From the NCBI GenBank assembly GCA_002356515.1, contig AP017605.1, positions 3,791,001 to 3,855,000 of the forward strand: 64,000 bases of DNA. Direction: 5' to 3'. This document shows, piece after piece, positions 22,287-31,708 of the stretch. Every line of letters starts with the position of its first letter. Within the stretch, counting starts at the first letter, position 1. Source of the stretch: Mesorhizobium loti. Its GTDB lineage: Bacteria; Pseudomonadota; Alphaproteobacteria; Rhizobiales; Rhizobiaceae. The notes beneath the pieces were generated by a model, which was not told the DNA's origin, did not search any database, and saw nothing but the letters and a program-made list of their open reading frames with translations. A program made the position numbers and the translations under genes.

Positions 22287-23192
22287 TCAGAGCCGCACGG
22301 TCTCGGCCAGGAAATCGAGAAAGGCCCGGACCCGCGCCGGTAGGTGGCGGCCTTGGCCGACATAGACGGCGTGCGTCGCCTCCTCGTCGCCCGGATTGAA
22401 ATCCTCCAGCAGCGCCACCATCCGTCCGGCAGCGATATCGGCCGCGACGTGCCAGCGCGCCAGCCGGGAGATGCCGGCTCCGGCCAGCGTCATCAGCCGC
22501 ATCGCCTCACCGTCACTGACCAGCGTGTTGCCGGTGATCGGGACCATGACCGCGCGGCCCTCCGCGTCGAGGAACGGCCAGCCATCGATATGCCTGACGA
22601 AGCCGAAGCCCATGCGGTTGTGGCTGTCGAGATCGGCCGGCGTCAGCGGCGTGCCATGCGCGTCAAGGTAGGACGGTGCCGCAACCACCACAACCGGGCT
22701 TTGCCCGAGCTTGCGCGCCACCAGCCGTGATTCGCCAAGCGGCCCGGCGCGGATGGCGATGTCGGCGCGTTCGGCCATCAGGTCGATGACGCTGTCGGTC
22801 AGCACCAGATCGACCGATATTTCCGGGTAGCGCTCAAGGAAGCGCGGCAAAAGTGGGATCAGCCGGTGCACCCCGAACGGCACGTAGCTGTTGACGCGCA
22901 GCCGTCCGCGCGGCGCGGCACCCGCCGCCGCCTCGCGCTCGGCAGCCGCCATGTCGGCCAGGATGCGCAGCCCGCTCTCGTAGAAGGCGGTTCCCTCGGG
23001 CGTCAGCTGCAGCTTGCGTGTCGAGCGGCTGACCAGCCGCGCGCCAAGCCGGGCTTCCAGCCGCGCGATCAGCTTGCTCACCGCCGACGGCGTCATGCGC
23101 AATGCGCGTGCCGCAGCCGAGAAGCTGCCCGCTTCGACGACGCGCACGAAGACTTCGATCTCGCCGGAGCGGTTAATGTCGGGTCTGGCCAT
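22287..23192 (-). CDS. LysR-family transcriptional regulator
   Basis: A 301-residue regulator: an N-terminal winged helix (FVRVVEAGSFSAAARALRMTPSAVSKLIARLE) and a C-terminal effector-binding domain typical of the PBPb fold. It is divergent from an MFS transporter gene. A perfect inverted repeat overlaps its own start codon, so it probably represses itself and controls the transporter and reductase next door. The effector is unknown. Confidence 0.93.
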   Translation of the reverse strand: MARPDINRSGEIEVFVRVVEAGSFSAAARALRMTPSAVSKLIARLEARLGARLVSRSTRKLQLTPEGTAFYESGLRILADMAAAEREAAAGAAPRGRLRVNSYVPFGVHRLIPLLPRFLERYPEISVDLVLTDSVIDLMAERADIAIRAGPLGESRLVARKLGQSPVVVVAAPSYLDAHGTPLTPADLDSHNRMGFGFVRHIDGWPFLDAEGRAVMVPITGNTLVSDGEAMRLMTLAGAGISRLARWHVAADIAAGRMVALLEDFNPGDEEATHAVYVGQGRHLPARVRAFLDFLAETVRL

Positions 23193-23212
23193 CTGTGAAT
23201 CTATTTCACAGA
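23192..23212. promoter_or_regulatory. Likely LysR operator, perfect 8-bp inverted repeat
   Basis: TCTGTGAA (23192-23199) and TTCACAGA (23205-23212) are exact reverse complements with a five-base spacer. The T-N11-A spacing typical of LysR sites is contained within it. It overlaps the first base of the lysR start codon and lies about 120 bases before the MFS start. Confidence 0.65.
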
Positions 23213-23332
23213 AAATATGCCTTGATCAAGTCTGGTTCACAGTGCGTAGCGACACGATCTTCCCGGTCGGGGCGCGGGTTTGGACAAGGCGCTCGTCGCC
23301 TTAACGACCCGTCTTGGAAGTGGAAAACCGCC

Positions 23333-24514
23333 ATGCCTCTTGCTCTTTATGCCCTCGCTGCCGGCGCCTTCGGCATCGGTGTCACCGAATTCGTCATCAT
23401 GGGTCTTTTGCTCGACGTCAGCAAAGACCTCGGCGTCTCGATCTCGGCCGCCGGCCAGCTCATTTCGGGCTATGCGCTGGGCGTCGTCATCGGCGCGCCG
23501 CTGCTCACCATCGCCACCGGCAACTGGCCGCGCAAGACCGTGCTTCTGGCGCTGATGGCAATCTTCACCATTGGCAATCTCGCCTGTGCGCTGGCGCCCG
23601 ACTATTGGACGCTGATGGGCGCTCGCATCATCACCGCCTTTGCCCATGGCACCTTCTTCGGGGTCGGCTCGGTGGTCGCCACCGGTCTGGTCGCGCCCAA
23701 CAAGAAGGCCTCGGCGATCGCGCTGATGTTTACCGGGCTCACCATCGCCAACATCCTCGGCGTGCCTTTCGGCACCTGGCTCGGCCAGGCCTTCGGCTGG
23801 CGCGCGACCTTTTGGGCCGTGACCGCGGTCGGCCTCGCGGCCTTCGCTGTCATCCTGGCCCTGGTGCCCCGCAGCCAGGCAGCACCCGAGAAGAGCGACC
23901 TGCGCGCCGATCTTGCCGTGCTGCGCCGCACGCCGGTTCTGCTCGGCCTCGCCACCACCGTGCTCGGCTACGCCGGCGTCTTCGCTGTCTTCACTTACAT
24001 CGCTCCGCTGCTGACCGAGATTAGCGGCTTCAAGGAAGCCGCCGTGTCGCCGATCCTGCTCGTCTTCGGCGGCGGTCTCATCGCCGGCAATCTCGCCGGC
24101 GGCAAGGTCGCCGACCGCTGGCTGGTGCCGGCGGTGCTGGGCAGCCTCGTGGTGCTCGCCCTGGTGCTCGCGACCATGAGCTTTGCCATCCACAGCCAGG
24201 TGATGGCCGTGATCTATGTCGGCCTGCTCGGCGCCGCTGCCTTCGCCACCGTGGCGCCGCTGCAGATGTGGGTGCTGGACAAGGCGCAAGGTGCCGGCCA
24301 AAGCCTCGCCTCGTCCTTCAACATCGCCGCATTCAATCTTGGCAACGCCGCCGGCGCCTGGCTTGGCGGCGCGGTCATCGCCCATGGCATGGGGCTGGGT
24401 TCGCTCACCTGGGTCGCCGCTCTGCTGCCGGTCGCGGCGCTTGGCGTCGCCGGGCTGGCCCTGCGCCTCGACCGCACCAACGCGCTCGGTGCGCCTGTCT
24501 CCGTTCGGTCCTGA
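23333..24514 (+). CDS. MFS transporter, AraJ/YdhP-like (DHA1 group)
   Basis: A 393-residue protein with 12 predicted membrane helices, beginning MPLALYALAAGAFGIGVTEF, which is typical of the sugar-efflux and drug-efflux AraJ/YdhP group. The loop between helices 2 and 3 carries the NWPRKTVLL variant of motif A, and the centre has GVGSVVATGLVAPNKKASAIA. The ATG at 23333 is chosen over upstream frames by family similarity. It is probably an exporter under the divergent LysR. The downstream reductase begins 59 bases later on the same strand. Confidence 0.88.
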   Translation: MPLALYALAAGAFGIGVTEFVIMGLLLDVSKDLGVSISAAGQLISGYALGVVIGAPLLTIATGNWPRKTVLLALMAIFTIGNLACALAPDYWTLMGARIITAFAHGTFFGVGSVVATGLVAPNKKASAIALMFTGLTIANILGVPFGTWLGQAFGWRATFWAVTAVGLAAFAVILALVPRSQAAPEKSDLRADLAVLRRTPVLLGLATTVLGYAGVFAVFTYIAPLLTEISGFKEAAVSPILLVFGGGLIAGNLAGGKVADRWLVPAVLGSLVVLALVLATMSFAIHSQVMAVIYVGLLGAAAFATVAPLQMWVLDKAQGAGQSLASSFNIAAFNLGNAAGAWLGGAVIAHGMGLGSLTWVAALLPVAALGVAGLALRLDRTNALGAPVSVRS

Positions 24515-24573
24515 CGCTCGTCGGCGGACCGGATTTTTTCGACACCTCTTTCCAAACCACCAGGAGTAAGAAA

Positions 24574-25608
24574 ATGGACTATCGACGTCTCGGCGCATCG
24601 GGCCTGAAGGTCCCTGCACTTTCCTTCGGCGCCGGAACCTTCGGCGGTTCCGGCCCGCTATTCGGCGCCTGGGGCAACAGTGACGCCAAGGAAGCGCGGC
24701 GGCTGGTCGACATCTGCCTCGAAGCCGGCGTCAATCTGTTCGACACCGCCGATGTCTATTCGAACGGTGCCTCGGAAGAAGTGCTTGGCGAAGCCATCAA
24801 GGGCCGCCGCGACGCCGTGCTGATCTCGACCAAGACGTCCTTGCCGATGGGCGACGGGCCGGCCGACTACGGCTCTTCCCGCTCGCGGCTGATCAAGTCC
24901 GTGGACGCCGCGCTGAAGCGCCTCGGCACCGACTACATCGATCTGTTGCAACTGCACGCCTTCGATGCCGGGACGCCGATTGAAGAAGTCCTGTCGACGC
25001 TGGACGATCTCGTGCGCACCGGCAAGCTGCGCTATGTCGGCGTCTCCAATTTTTCAGGCTGGCAAGTGATGAAGTCGCTGGCGGAGGCCGACAAGCATGG
25101 CTACCCGCGCTACGCCGCGCACCAGGTCTATTATTCACTGGTCGGCCGCGACTATGAGTGGGAGCTGATGCCGCTCGGCCTCGACCAGGGCGTCGGCGCG
25201 CTGGTGTGGAGCCCGCTCGGCTGGGGGCGGCTGACCGGAAAGATCCGCCGTGGCCAGAAGCTGCCGGAAAAGAGCCGGCTGCATGACACGGCTGATTTCG
25301 GTCCGCCGGTCGCGGACGAACATCTCTACCGGGTGATGGATGCGCTGGACGCGGTGGCTGATGAAACCGGCAAGACCGTGCCGCAGATCGCCATCAACTG
25401 GCTGCTGCAGCGCCCGACCGTTTCCTCCGTCATCATCGGCGCCCGCAACGAGGAACAGCTGAGGCAGAACCTCGGCGCCGTCGGCTGGTCGCTGACGCCG
25501 GAACAGATCAAAAAACTGGACGCAGCAAGCGAAGTGACAGCGCCCTACCCGTATTTTCCGTACCGCCGCCAGGAAGGTTTTGCCCGGCTGAACCCGCCGG
25601 CGGTGTGA
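24574..25608 (+). CDS. Aldo/keto reductase
   Basis: A 344-residue oxidoreductase with NLFDTADVYSNGASEEVLG, ISTKTSLPMGDGP, LLQLHAFD and SSVIIGARNEEQLRQNL, which give the catalytic Asp, Tyr, Lys and His and the NADPH site. The ATG at 24574 follows AGGAG at 24562-24566. It is a different subgroup from the reductase at 19.9 kb. It shares a strand with the MFS gene and probably an operon, so the pair may act on and export one compound under LysR control. Confidence 0.9.
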   Translation: MDYRRLGASGLKVPALSFGAGTFGGSGPLFGAWGNSDAKEARRLVDICLEAGVNLFDTADVYSNGASEEVLGEAIKGRRDAVLISTKTSLPMGDGPADYGSSRSRLIKSVDAALKRLGTDYIDLLQLHAFDAGTPIEEVLSTLDDLVRTGKLRYVGVSNFSGWQVMKSLAEADKHGYPRYAAHQVYYSLVGRDYEWELMPLGLDQGVGALVWSPLGWGRLTGKIRRGQKLPEKSRLHDTADFGPPVADEHLYRVMDALDAVADETGKTVPQIAINWLLQRPTVSSVIIGARNEEQLRQNLGAVGWSLTPEQIKKLDAASEVTAPYPYFPYRRQEGFARLNPPAV

Positions 25609-25626
25609 CCACCGCGCGCCAAAGTT

Positions 25627-25771
25627 AAGGCGTGTCGAGATTCAGGTCAGGCCGAGTCGAGAATGGTGGCTTCCGAGAACCGGAGCGGAGCGTACTTTTC
25701 GTACGTGAGCACCGGAAGCGCAGGAAGCCGCCATTCGCAGGCCGGCCTCACCTGAATATCGGCACGCCTTA
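25627..25771. repeat. Palindromic mosaic element, copy 1 (full length)
   Basis: A near-complete palindrome of about 145 bp. The left end (AAGGCGTGTCGAGATTCAGG) and the reverse complement of the right end (AAGGCGTGCCGATATTCAGG) match almost base for base. Inside are GAATGGTGGCTTCC with its partner, and a core reading GAGCGTAC-TTTT-CGTACGTG. The right end provides the TAA stop of the usg gene (25769-25771). Related copies are at 35152, 56129 and 60225. Confidence 0.85.
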
Positions 25772-26041
25772 GTGCAGCACGAACTCCCCATCCACCTTCC
25801 GCCACTCATTCGGCGCGATCAGCTTCTGGTGCGTGTAGACAACCGAGTGCAGCGGCCCGTCCAGCTTGGCCTTCCAGAATTCGATGAATTTGATCAGCAC
25901 CGGAAACTGCGGGGCGATGTCGTAGTCCTGCCAGATGAAGCTCTGCAGGAGGTGCGGGTGGTCGGGGAAGTGATAGAGAATCTTGGCCGTGGTTAGGCCA
26001 TAACCCCTAAGCATCAGGTCCATTTCGGCATGGTCGCGCAT
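25769..26041 (-). CDS. usg: Usg family protein
   Basis: A 90-residue protein, MRDHAEMDLMLRGYGLTTAK..., with HPHLLQSFIWQDYDIAPQFP and a C-terminal HSVVYTHQKLIAPNEW. This is the alphaproteobacterial Usg family, first named beside trp genes; its biochemical role is not established. I start at the ATG at 26041, which has GGGGA eight bases upstream; an extension to 26083 is unlikely. The stop codon is the terminal TAA of a palindromic repeat. Confidence 0.85.
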   Translation of the reverse strand: MRDHAEMDLMLRGYGLTTAKILYHFPDHPHLLQSFIWQDYDIAPQFPVLIKFIEFWKAKLDGPLHSVVYTHQKLIAPNEWRKVDGEFVLH

Positions 26042-26344
26042 TGCGGTCCCCAGGTTGATTAACCTCGCCTCCCAACGCAACATTGTGCGCGCCGTTGCTT
26101 AACTGTCTATTGATTTTTCCTGATCGAAACAGGGTTTTCGACGCGAAAACATACAGTTAGCAGCGACCCAACCCGAGTGCTGACAACGTATGGCGATGCC
26201 CCTGCGGCATCCCGCCGCGCGAATCCAACGTCTAATGTTGCCGTCACGGCGGAACTGGTAATAATGCCGCCGAATTCGCGGCCGCTTCGCCGCGATCCCG
26301 CCGGCGTTTCAAGCCGACGGATTGGTTCGGGAGGAAAACCAGAA
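26042..26344. promoter_or_regulatory. Divergent usg/acs control region with nested inverted repeats
   Basis: A 303-base gap. GTTTTCG (26134-26140) and CGAAAAC (26144-26150) form a perfect repeat around ACG, nested inside TAACTGT/ACAGTTA arms starting near 26100 and ending near 26159. A strong GGGAGGA ribosome site lies about ten bases before the acs start. The repeats are candidate operators for acs or usg; the binding protein is unknown. No gene is seen. Confidence 0.4.
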
Positions 26345-28299
<1,955 letters not shown>

Positions 28300-28300
<1 letters not shown>

Positions 28301-29049
28301 TGGCAGGCGAAGCTGTATTGGGCTCTGTCAGCCAGCTCTGGCGCTATCCCGCGAGCTCGCTCGCCGGCGAGCGCCAGGACGCCATCCTGGTCGGACCCGC
28401 AGGCATGGCGGGCGACCGCATGTTCGGCCTTGTCGACACCTCGGGCAATGAGATCGCCCGGCCCGACCGCGAAGCGAAATGGCACAAAGTGCCGCGCATC
28501 CGCACCCGGCTGGCCAATGACCGCGACCTGGAGGTCGCCGTCCCTGACGGCGACTGGCTGAACGCCCCCAGCGCCGAATGCGACCACGCCATTTCGGCCT
28601 ATCTCGGCTTCGCCGCCTCTATCCGGCCCTTCGGCCGGGAGAATGCGCCGCCGGCCTATGCCGGTCCGGTCACCGCGGCCCGGTATACCAAGGCGCCGGT
28701 CCACCTTTTGACCACGGCTTCGCTGGCGCGGCTGAAGGCGCTGCATCCGGAAGGTGCCGCCGACCCGCGCCGCTTCCGCCCCAACATCGTCGTCGACATG
28801 GCGGCGGTGGAAGGCTTGTTTCCCGAAACCGAATGGATCGGCCGCAAGCTCGCCATCGGCGACTTGCTGCTGACGATTTCCGAACCGTGCCGCCGCTGCG
28901 GCTTCACCATCATCGCCCAGGACGGCTTCGACACCGATCCGGCGATCCTGCGCAACCTGGTCCGCCACAACGCCCACAACCTTGGCGTCTATTGCACGGT
29001 CAACCAGCCGGCCCGCGTCGAGGTCGGCGCACCGATGCGCTTCGTCTAA
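28300..29049 (+). CDS. MOSC-domain protein
   Basis: A 249-residue protein with an N-terminal MOSC beta-barrel region (GSVSQLWRYPASSLAGE, GDRMFGLVD) and the MOSC domain with the conserved cysteine in ISEPCRRCGFT. Relatives carry molybdenum cofactor sulfur or act as reductases of N-hydroxylated compounds. Its ATG shares a base with the acs stop (TGATG), so it is translationally coupled to acs, a pairing with no obvious metabolic reason. Confidence 0.85.
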
Positions 29050-29089
29050 ATCATACCGCCAACGCCGCGCCATATAGCGACGGTATGAT
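29050..29089. promoter_or_regulatory. Perfect 9-bp inverted repeat after the MOSC gene
   Basis: ATCATACCG (29050-29058) and CGGTATGAT (29081-29089) are exact reverse complements separated by 22 bases. It lies between the MOSC stop and the isomerase gene. There is no U tract, so an operator for the downstream gene is as likely as an mRNA-end hairpin. Confidence 0.4.
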
Positions 29090-29214
29090 CTCTGCACCTC
29101 CCTGCAAGCTTGGTGCAGCGTGTAATACGCCTGACAGAAAACGGCGTCATACAGCCCCCGGGCGCGATCCGTCCTGCTGCCCGACATCTTGAAATCTCAC
29201 CGATCGGAGTCCCG

Positions 29215-30033
29215 ATGACCCCTCTGCCCATTCTCGGCGCCGCCATGACGCTTGACGACCTCGAAATCCATCGCGACTGGCTCTTCGAAAAACAGCGTGA
29301 CCTGGAATTGCAGAGCTTTGCCGAGGCCAGTGTTCTCAACGGCGACTGGGCACCGCTCGCCGAGCGAGCCAGAAAACTTCTTGACGGCCATCAGGGACGG
29401 CTTGGAATTCACGGACCTTTCTGGGGCTTCACCATTGCCTCGCAGGACCCCGATATTCGCGATGTCGTCAGCAAGCGTCTGGTCCAGGGCATCGAGGTCT
29501 GCGCCGCCATCGGTGCGACGCAGATGGTTGTTCACAGCCCCTATACGACCTGGTCCTATAACAATCTCGACAACAATCCCGGCGAGCGCGAGAAAATCAT
29601 CGACTATTGCCAGCTCACTCTACGTGATGCCGTCAGGCGGGCCGAGGACATCGGCTGCACGATGGTTCTGGAGAACATCGAGGACAAGGACCCGCATATC
29701 CGCGTGGTATTGGCCGACAGCTTCAACTCCCCGGCGGTCGCCGTCTCGATCGACACTGGCCATGCCTATTATGCCCATGGTTCGACCGGTGCGCCGCCGG
29801 TCGATTACTATGTGCATGCCGCCGGCAACCGCCTGCGTCACGTCCATTTGCAGGATGCCGACGGCTACGCCGATCGTCACTGGAGCCTCGGCGAAGGCAC
29901 GCTTCCATGGCGCTCGGTCTTTGCCGCGTTGGCGAAGCTCGAAAGCAGTCCGCGCCTCATCATCGAGATCAGGGACAAGTCCAAGATCCCGGCCTCGGCG
30001 GCCTACATCGCCTCACTTGGCATCGCCGAGTAA
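29215..30033 (+). CDS. Sugar phosphate isomerase/epimerase-like TIM barrel protein
   Basis: A 272-residue xylose-isomerase-like TIM barrel protein (AP endonuclease 2 superfamily). Candidate metal ligands lie in RLGIHGPF, MVVHSPY, MVLENIED, VSIDTGHA, RHVHLQDAD and LIIEIRD. I start at the ATG at 29215, with GGAG seven bases upstream; the frame is open for 35 more codons but these are unlike the family. Substrate unknown. Confidence 0.82.
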   Translation: MTPLPILGAAMTLDDLEIHRDWLFEKQRDLELQSFAEASVLNGDWAPLAERARKLLDGHQGRLGIHGPFWGFTIASQDPDIRDVVSKRLVQGIEVCAAIGATQMVVHSPYTTWSYNNLDNNPGEREKIIDYCQLTLRDAVRRAEDIGCTMVLENIEDKDPHIRVVLADSFNSPAVAVSIDTGHAYYAHGSTGAPPVDYYVHAAGNRLRHVHLQDADGYADRHWSLGEGTLPWRSVFAALAKLESSPRLIIEIRDKSKIPASAAYIASLGIAE

Positions 30034-30048
30034 GGCGCGAACTCCCGG

Positions 30049-31311
30049 CTACCGATAAAGGTCGGCCCGTGTCGGCGGCAGGCCGCTCGGACCCCGCGCG
30101 CGCTTGGTGACGACGGTCTGGAAAATCTGCGCCGAGCCGCGATCGAAGGTGATCGAACAGCCGGTGAGGTAAAGCAGCCACAGCCGAGCCTTGGGCTCGC
30201 CGACCTCGGCGGTCGCCTCTTCGAAACGCGCCTGCAGGCGCTCGGCCCACAGCCTGCAGGTGCGGGCATAGTGCTCGCGCAGATTCTCGACATCGGCGAC
30301 GAGGAAGCCGTGCGCCTCGAGATTGCCGAGCGTCATGCCGATCGTGTCGACCTCGCCGCCGGGGAAGATGTATTTAATGAGCGCCTTGTACTCCGCGCCC
30401 TTGCGCAAAGTCTTGCGCGTGCCACCCTTGCCGCGCCTTGTGATGGCGTGGTGCAGATAGATGCCGCCCGGCTTCAGCAGGCGATGGACGGTCGAGAAAT
30501 AGGTGGCGTGGTTGGCGAGACCGACGGCCTCGAACATGCCGATCGACGAGATCTTGTCATAGCTGCCGTCGAGCTCGGTGTAGGATTTTATGTCGATGGT
30601 GATCCTGTCCTCCAGCCCCTCGGCGCGGATGCGCTCGCGTGCCAGCCGGGTCTGTTCCTCCGACAGCGAGACGCCGTGGCCGATGGCGCCATAGTGCTTG
30701 GCGGCATGGATCAGCATGGCGCCCCAGCCGCAGCCTATGTCGAGCAGCCGGTCGCCCGGCTTCAGCCTGAGCTTACGGCAGATATGGTCGAGCTTGTCCT
30801 TCTGCGCCTGGTCGATGCCGTTGGCGAAATCAGTGAAGTAGGCGCAGGTGTAGACCATGCGCTCGTCGAGGAAGAGGCGGTAGAAGGCGTTCGAAATGTC
30901 GTAGTGATGTTCGATCGCCTGCTTGTTCGACCCGCTGACGAAGGGATTGCGTCCGGCCAGATCGGCCCGTTTCGTCATCTGTTTGCGCGAGAACAGGACG
31001 GCGGGCAGGTCGCGCAGGATCGCCAGTTTCGGCAACGCCTTCAGCCTCAGCTTTCCCTTGGACGGCAAGGCGTAAAGATCGAACAGCGATCCGTCTTCCA
31101 CGTCGATCGTCCGGGAAATCCACATCTCCAGCAGCGTCGTGAAATTCGGCCGGCGGGCCAGCTGCCAGACAATGTCCTGATCGTTGATGGCAAGCACCGG
31201 ACCGCCGGCGGGACCGATCCGCTCACCGGTCCACAGCTTGACGGCAAAACCCGGTTTCAGCGCCTCGATCACGGTGCGAACGATGCGCGCGGCTCTCTCG
31301 GTGGCGTCCAT
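30049..31311 (-). CDS. cfa: Cyclopropane-fatty-acyl-phospholipid synthase
   Basis: A 420-residue SAM-dependent methyltransferase that adds a methylene group to unsaturated acyl chains of membrane lipids. The SAM-binding motif LLDIGCGWGAM is at residues 189-199. The family pattern HHYDISNAFYRLFLDERMVYTCAYF precedes it and SSIGMFEAVG follows. Rhizobia usually have more than one copy, so this may be a stress or stationary-phase paralogue. The reading starts at 31311. It is convergent with the isomerase gene. Confidence 0.92.
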   Translation of the reverse strand: MDATERAARIVRTVIEALKPGFAVKLWTGERIGPAGGPVLAINDQDIVWQLARRPNFTTLLEMWISRTIDVEDGSLFDLYALPSKGKLRLKALPKLAILRDLPAVLFSRKQMTKRADLAGRNPFVSGSNKQAIEHHYDISNAFYRLFLDERMVYTCAYFTDFANGIDQAQKDKLDHICRKLRLKPGDRLLDIGCGWGAMLIHAAKHYGAIGHGVSLSEEQTRLARERIRAEGLEDRITIDIKSYTELDGSYDKISSIGMFEAVGLANHATYFSTVHRLLKPGGIYLHHAITRRGKGGTRKTLRKGAEYKALIKYIFPGGEVDTIGMTLGNLEAHGFLVADVENLREHYARTCRLWAERLQARFEEATAEVGEPKARLWLLYLTGCSITFDRGSAQIFQTVVTKRARGPSGLPPTRADLYR

Positions 31312-31429
31312 GGTCCCTCCCGTGACCCGATAACGCCATGTTGTCCGTTTGGGCCTTGGATCGCAAGCCGAAGCACGCGGATCTGGCTGGGCGCCGTTTT
31401 ATGGCGGGGCGCCTTTTTATGCATGGCAC

Positions 31430-31458
31430 TTGTCATTTGCTGCAACGCACCCCATCAT
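31430..31458 (+). promoter_or_regulatory. Candidate promoter for the 23-codon ORF
   Basis: TTGTCA (31430-31435) and CATCAT (31453-31458) are separated by exactly 17 bases, a fair match to a housekeeping promoter. Transcription would start near 31465, about 30 bases before the small ORF. Confidence 0.4.
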
Positions 31459-31479
31459 GTCTGAGTGTTCAACAAATCG

Positions 31480-31493
31480 AAAGGAGGTGATCC
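31480..31493 (+). promoter_or_regulatory. Unusually long Shine-Dalgarno sequence
   Basis: AAAGGAGGTGATCC precedes an ATG at 31495. Thirteen bases, AAGGAGGTGATCC, are the exact complement of the 3' tail of bacterial 16S rRNA, against four to six in most genes of this window. The AGGAGG-to-ATG spacing is seven bases, which is ideal. Confidence 0.8.
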
Positions 31494-31494
31494 G

Positions 31495-31566
31495 ATGTCG
31501 AGTGATTTCGTTTTCCAGAACGTGGCCTCAGCGGATTGCACTTTCGGGAAGCAGTCTTCCCGTTAA
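31495..31566 (+). CDS. Predicted 23-residue small protein
   Basis: The frame encodes MSSDFVFQNVASADCTFGKQ and three more residues, then TAA. It is unremarkable in composition apart from a single Cys and has no membrane segment or signal peptide. Support comes from the setting: a promoter-like site, a 13-base Shine-Dalgarno, and a strong terminator about 70 bases after the stop, all inside the 397-base gap between cfa and the TadG-like gene, both on the other strand. It could be a microprotein, a leader peptide, or the coding part of a dual-function small RNA. I do not know its function. Confidence 0.6.
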   Translation: MSSDFVFQNVASADCTFGKQSSR

Positions 31567-31635
31567 GGCGCGAGATGCGCGGCAGGTAACCCGAAGGGGT
31601 TGCCGCCACAGGCCGCGCCATGGACGGAAACACGG

Positions 31636-31670
31636 AAGGCCGCCGGCTTCGAAAGAAGCGGCGGCCTTTT
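31636..31670 (+). terminator. Strong terminator of the small transcript
   Basis: AAGGCCGCC (31636-31644) pairs with GGCGGCCTT (31660-31668), and inside it GCTTC pairs with GAAGC around a GAAA loop. A T run follows. Between the ORF and this stem a further hairpin, GGTAACCC-GAAG-GGGTTGCC, can form, so the 3' part of the transcript is highly structured. On the minus strand the same hairpin would lie after the TadG-like gene. Confidence 0.8.
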
Positions 31671-31708
31671 CCTTTGGCCATTGCGAAAGACCAGCTGGTG
31701 TTCAAAAT

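Noticed and set aside
31391..31418. GGCGCC-based hairpin with a T run, terminator-like on the plus strand
   Set aside because: The stem is only six pairs, with no plus-strand gene before it; it may just be part of the cfa leader.
31480..31500. A fragment of 16S rRNA on the minus strand
   Set aside because: The match to the 16S tail is limited to about 15 bases, with no similarity beyond it, and is better explained as a Shine-Dalgarno placed at the right distance from an ATG.
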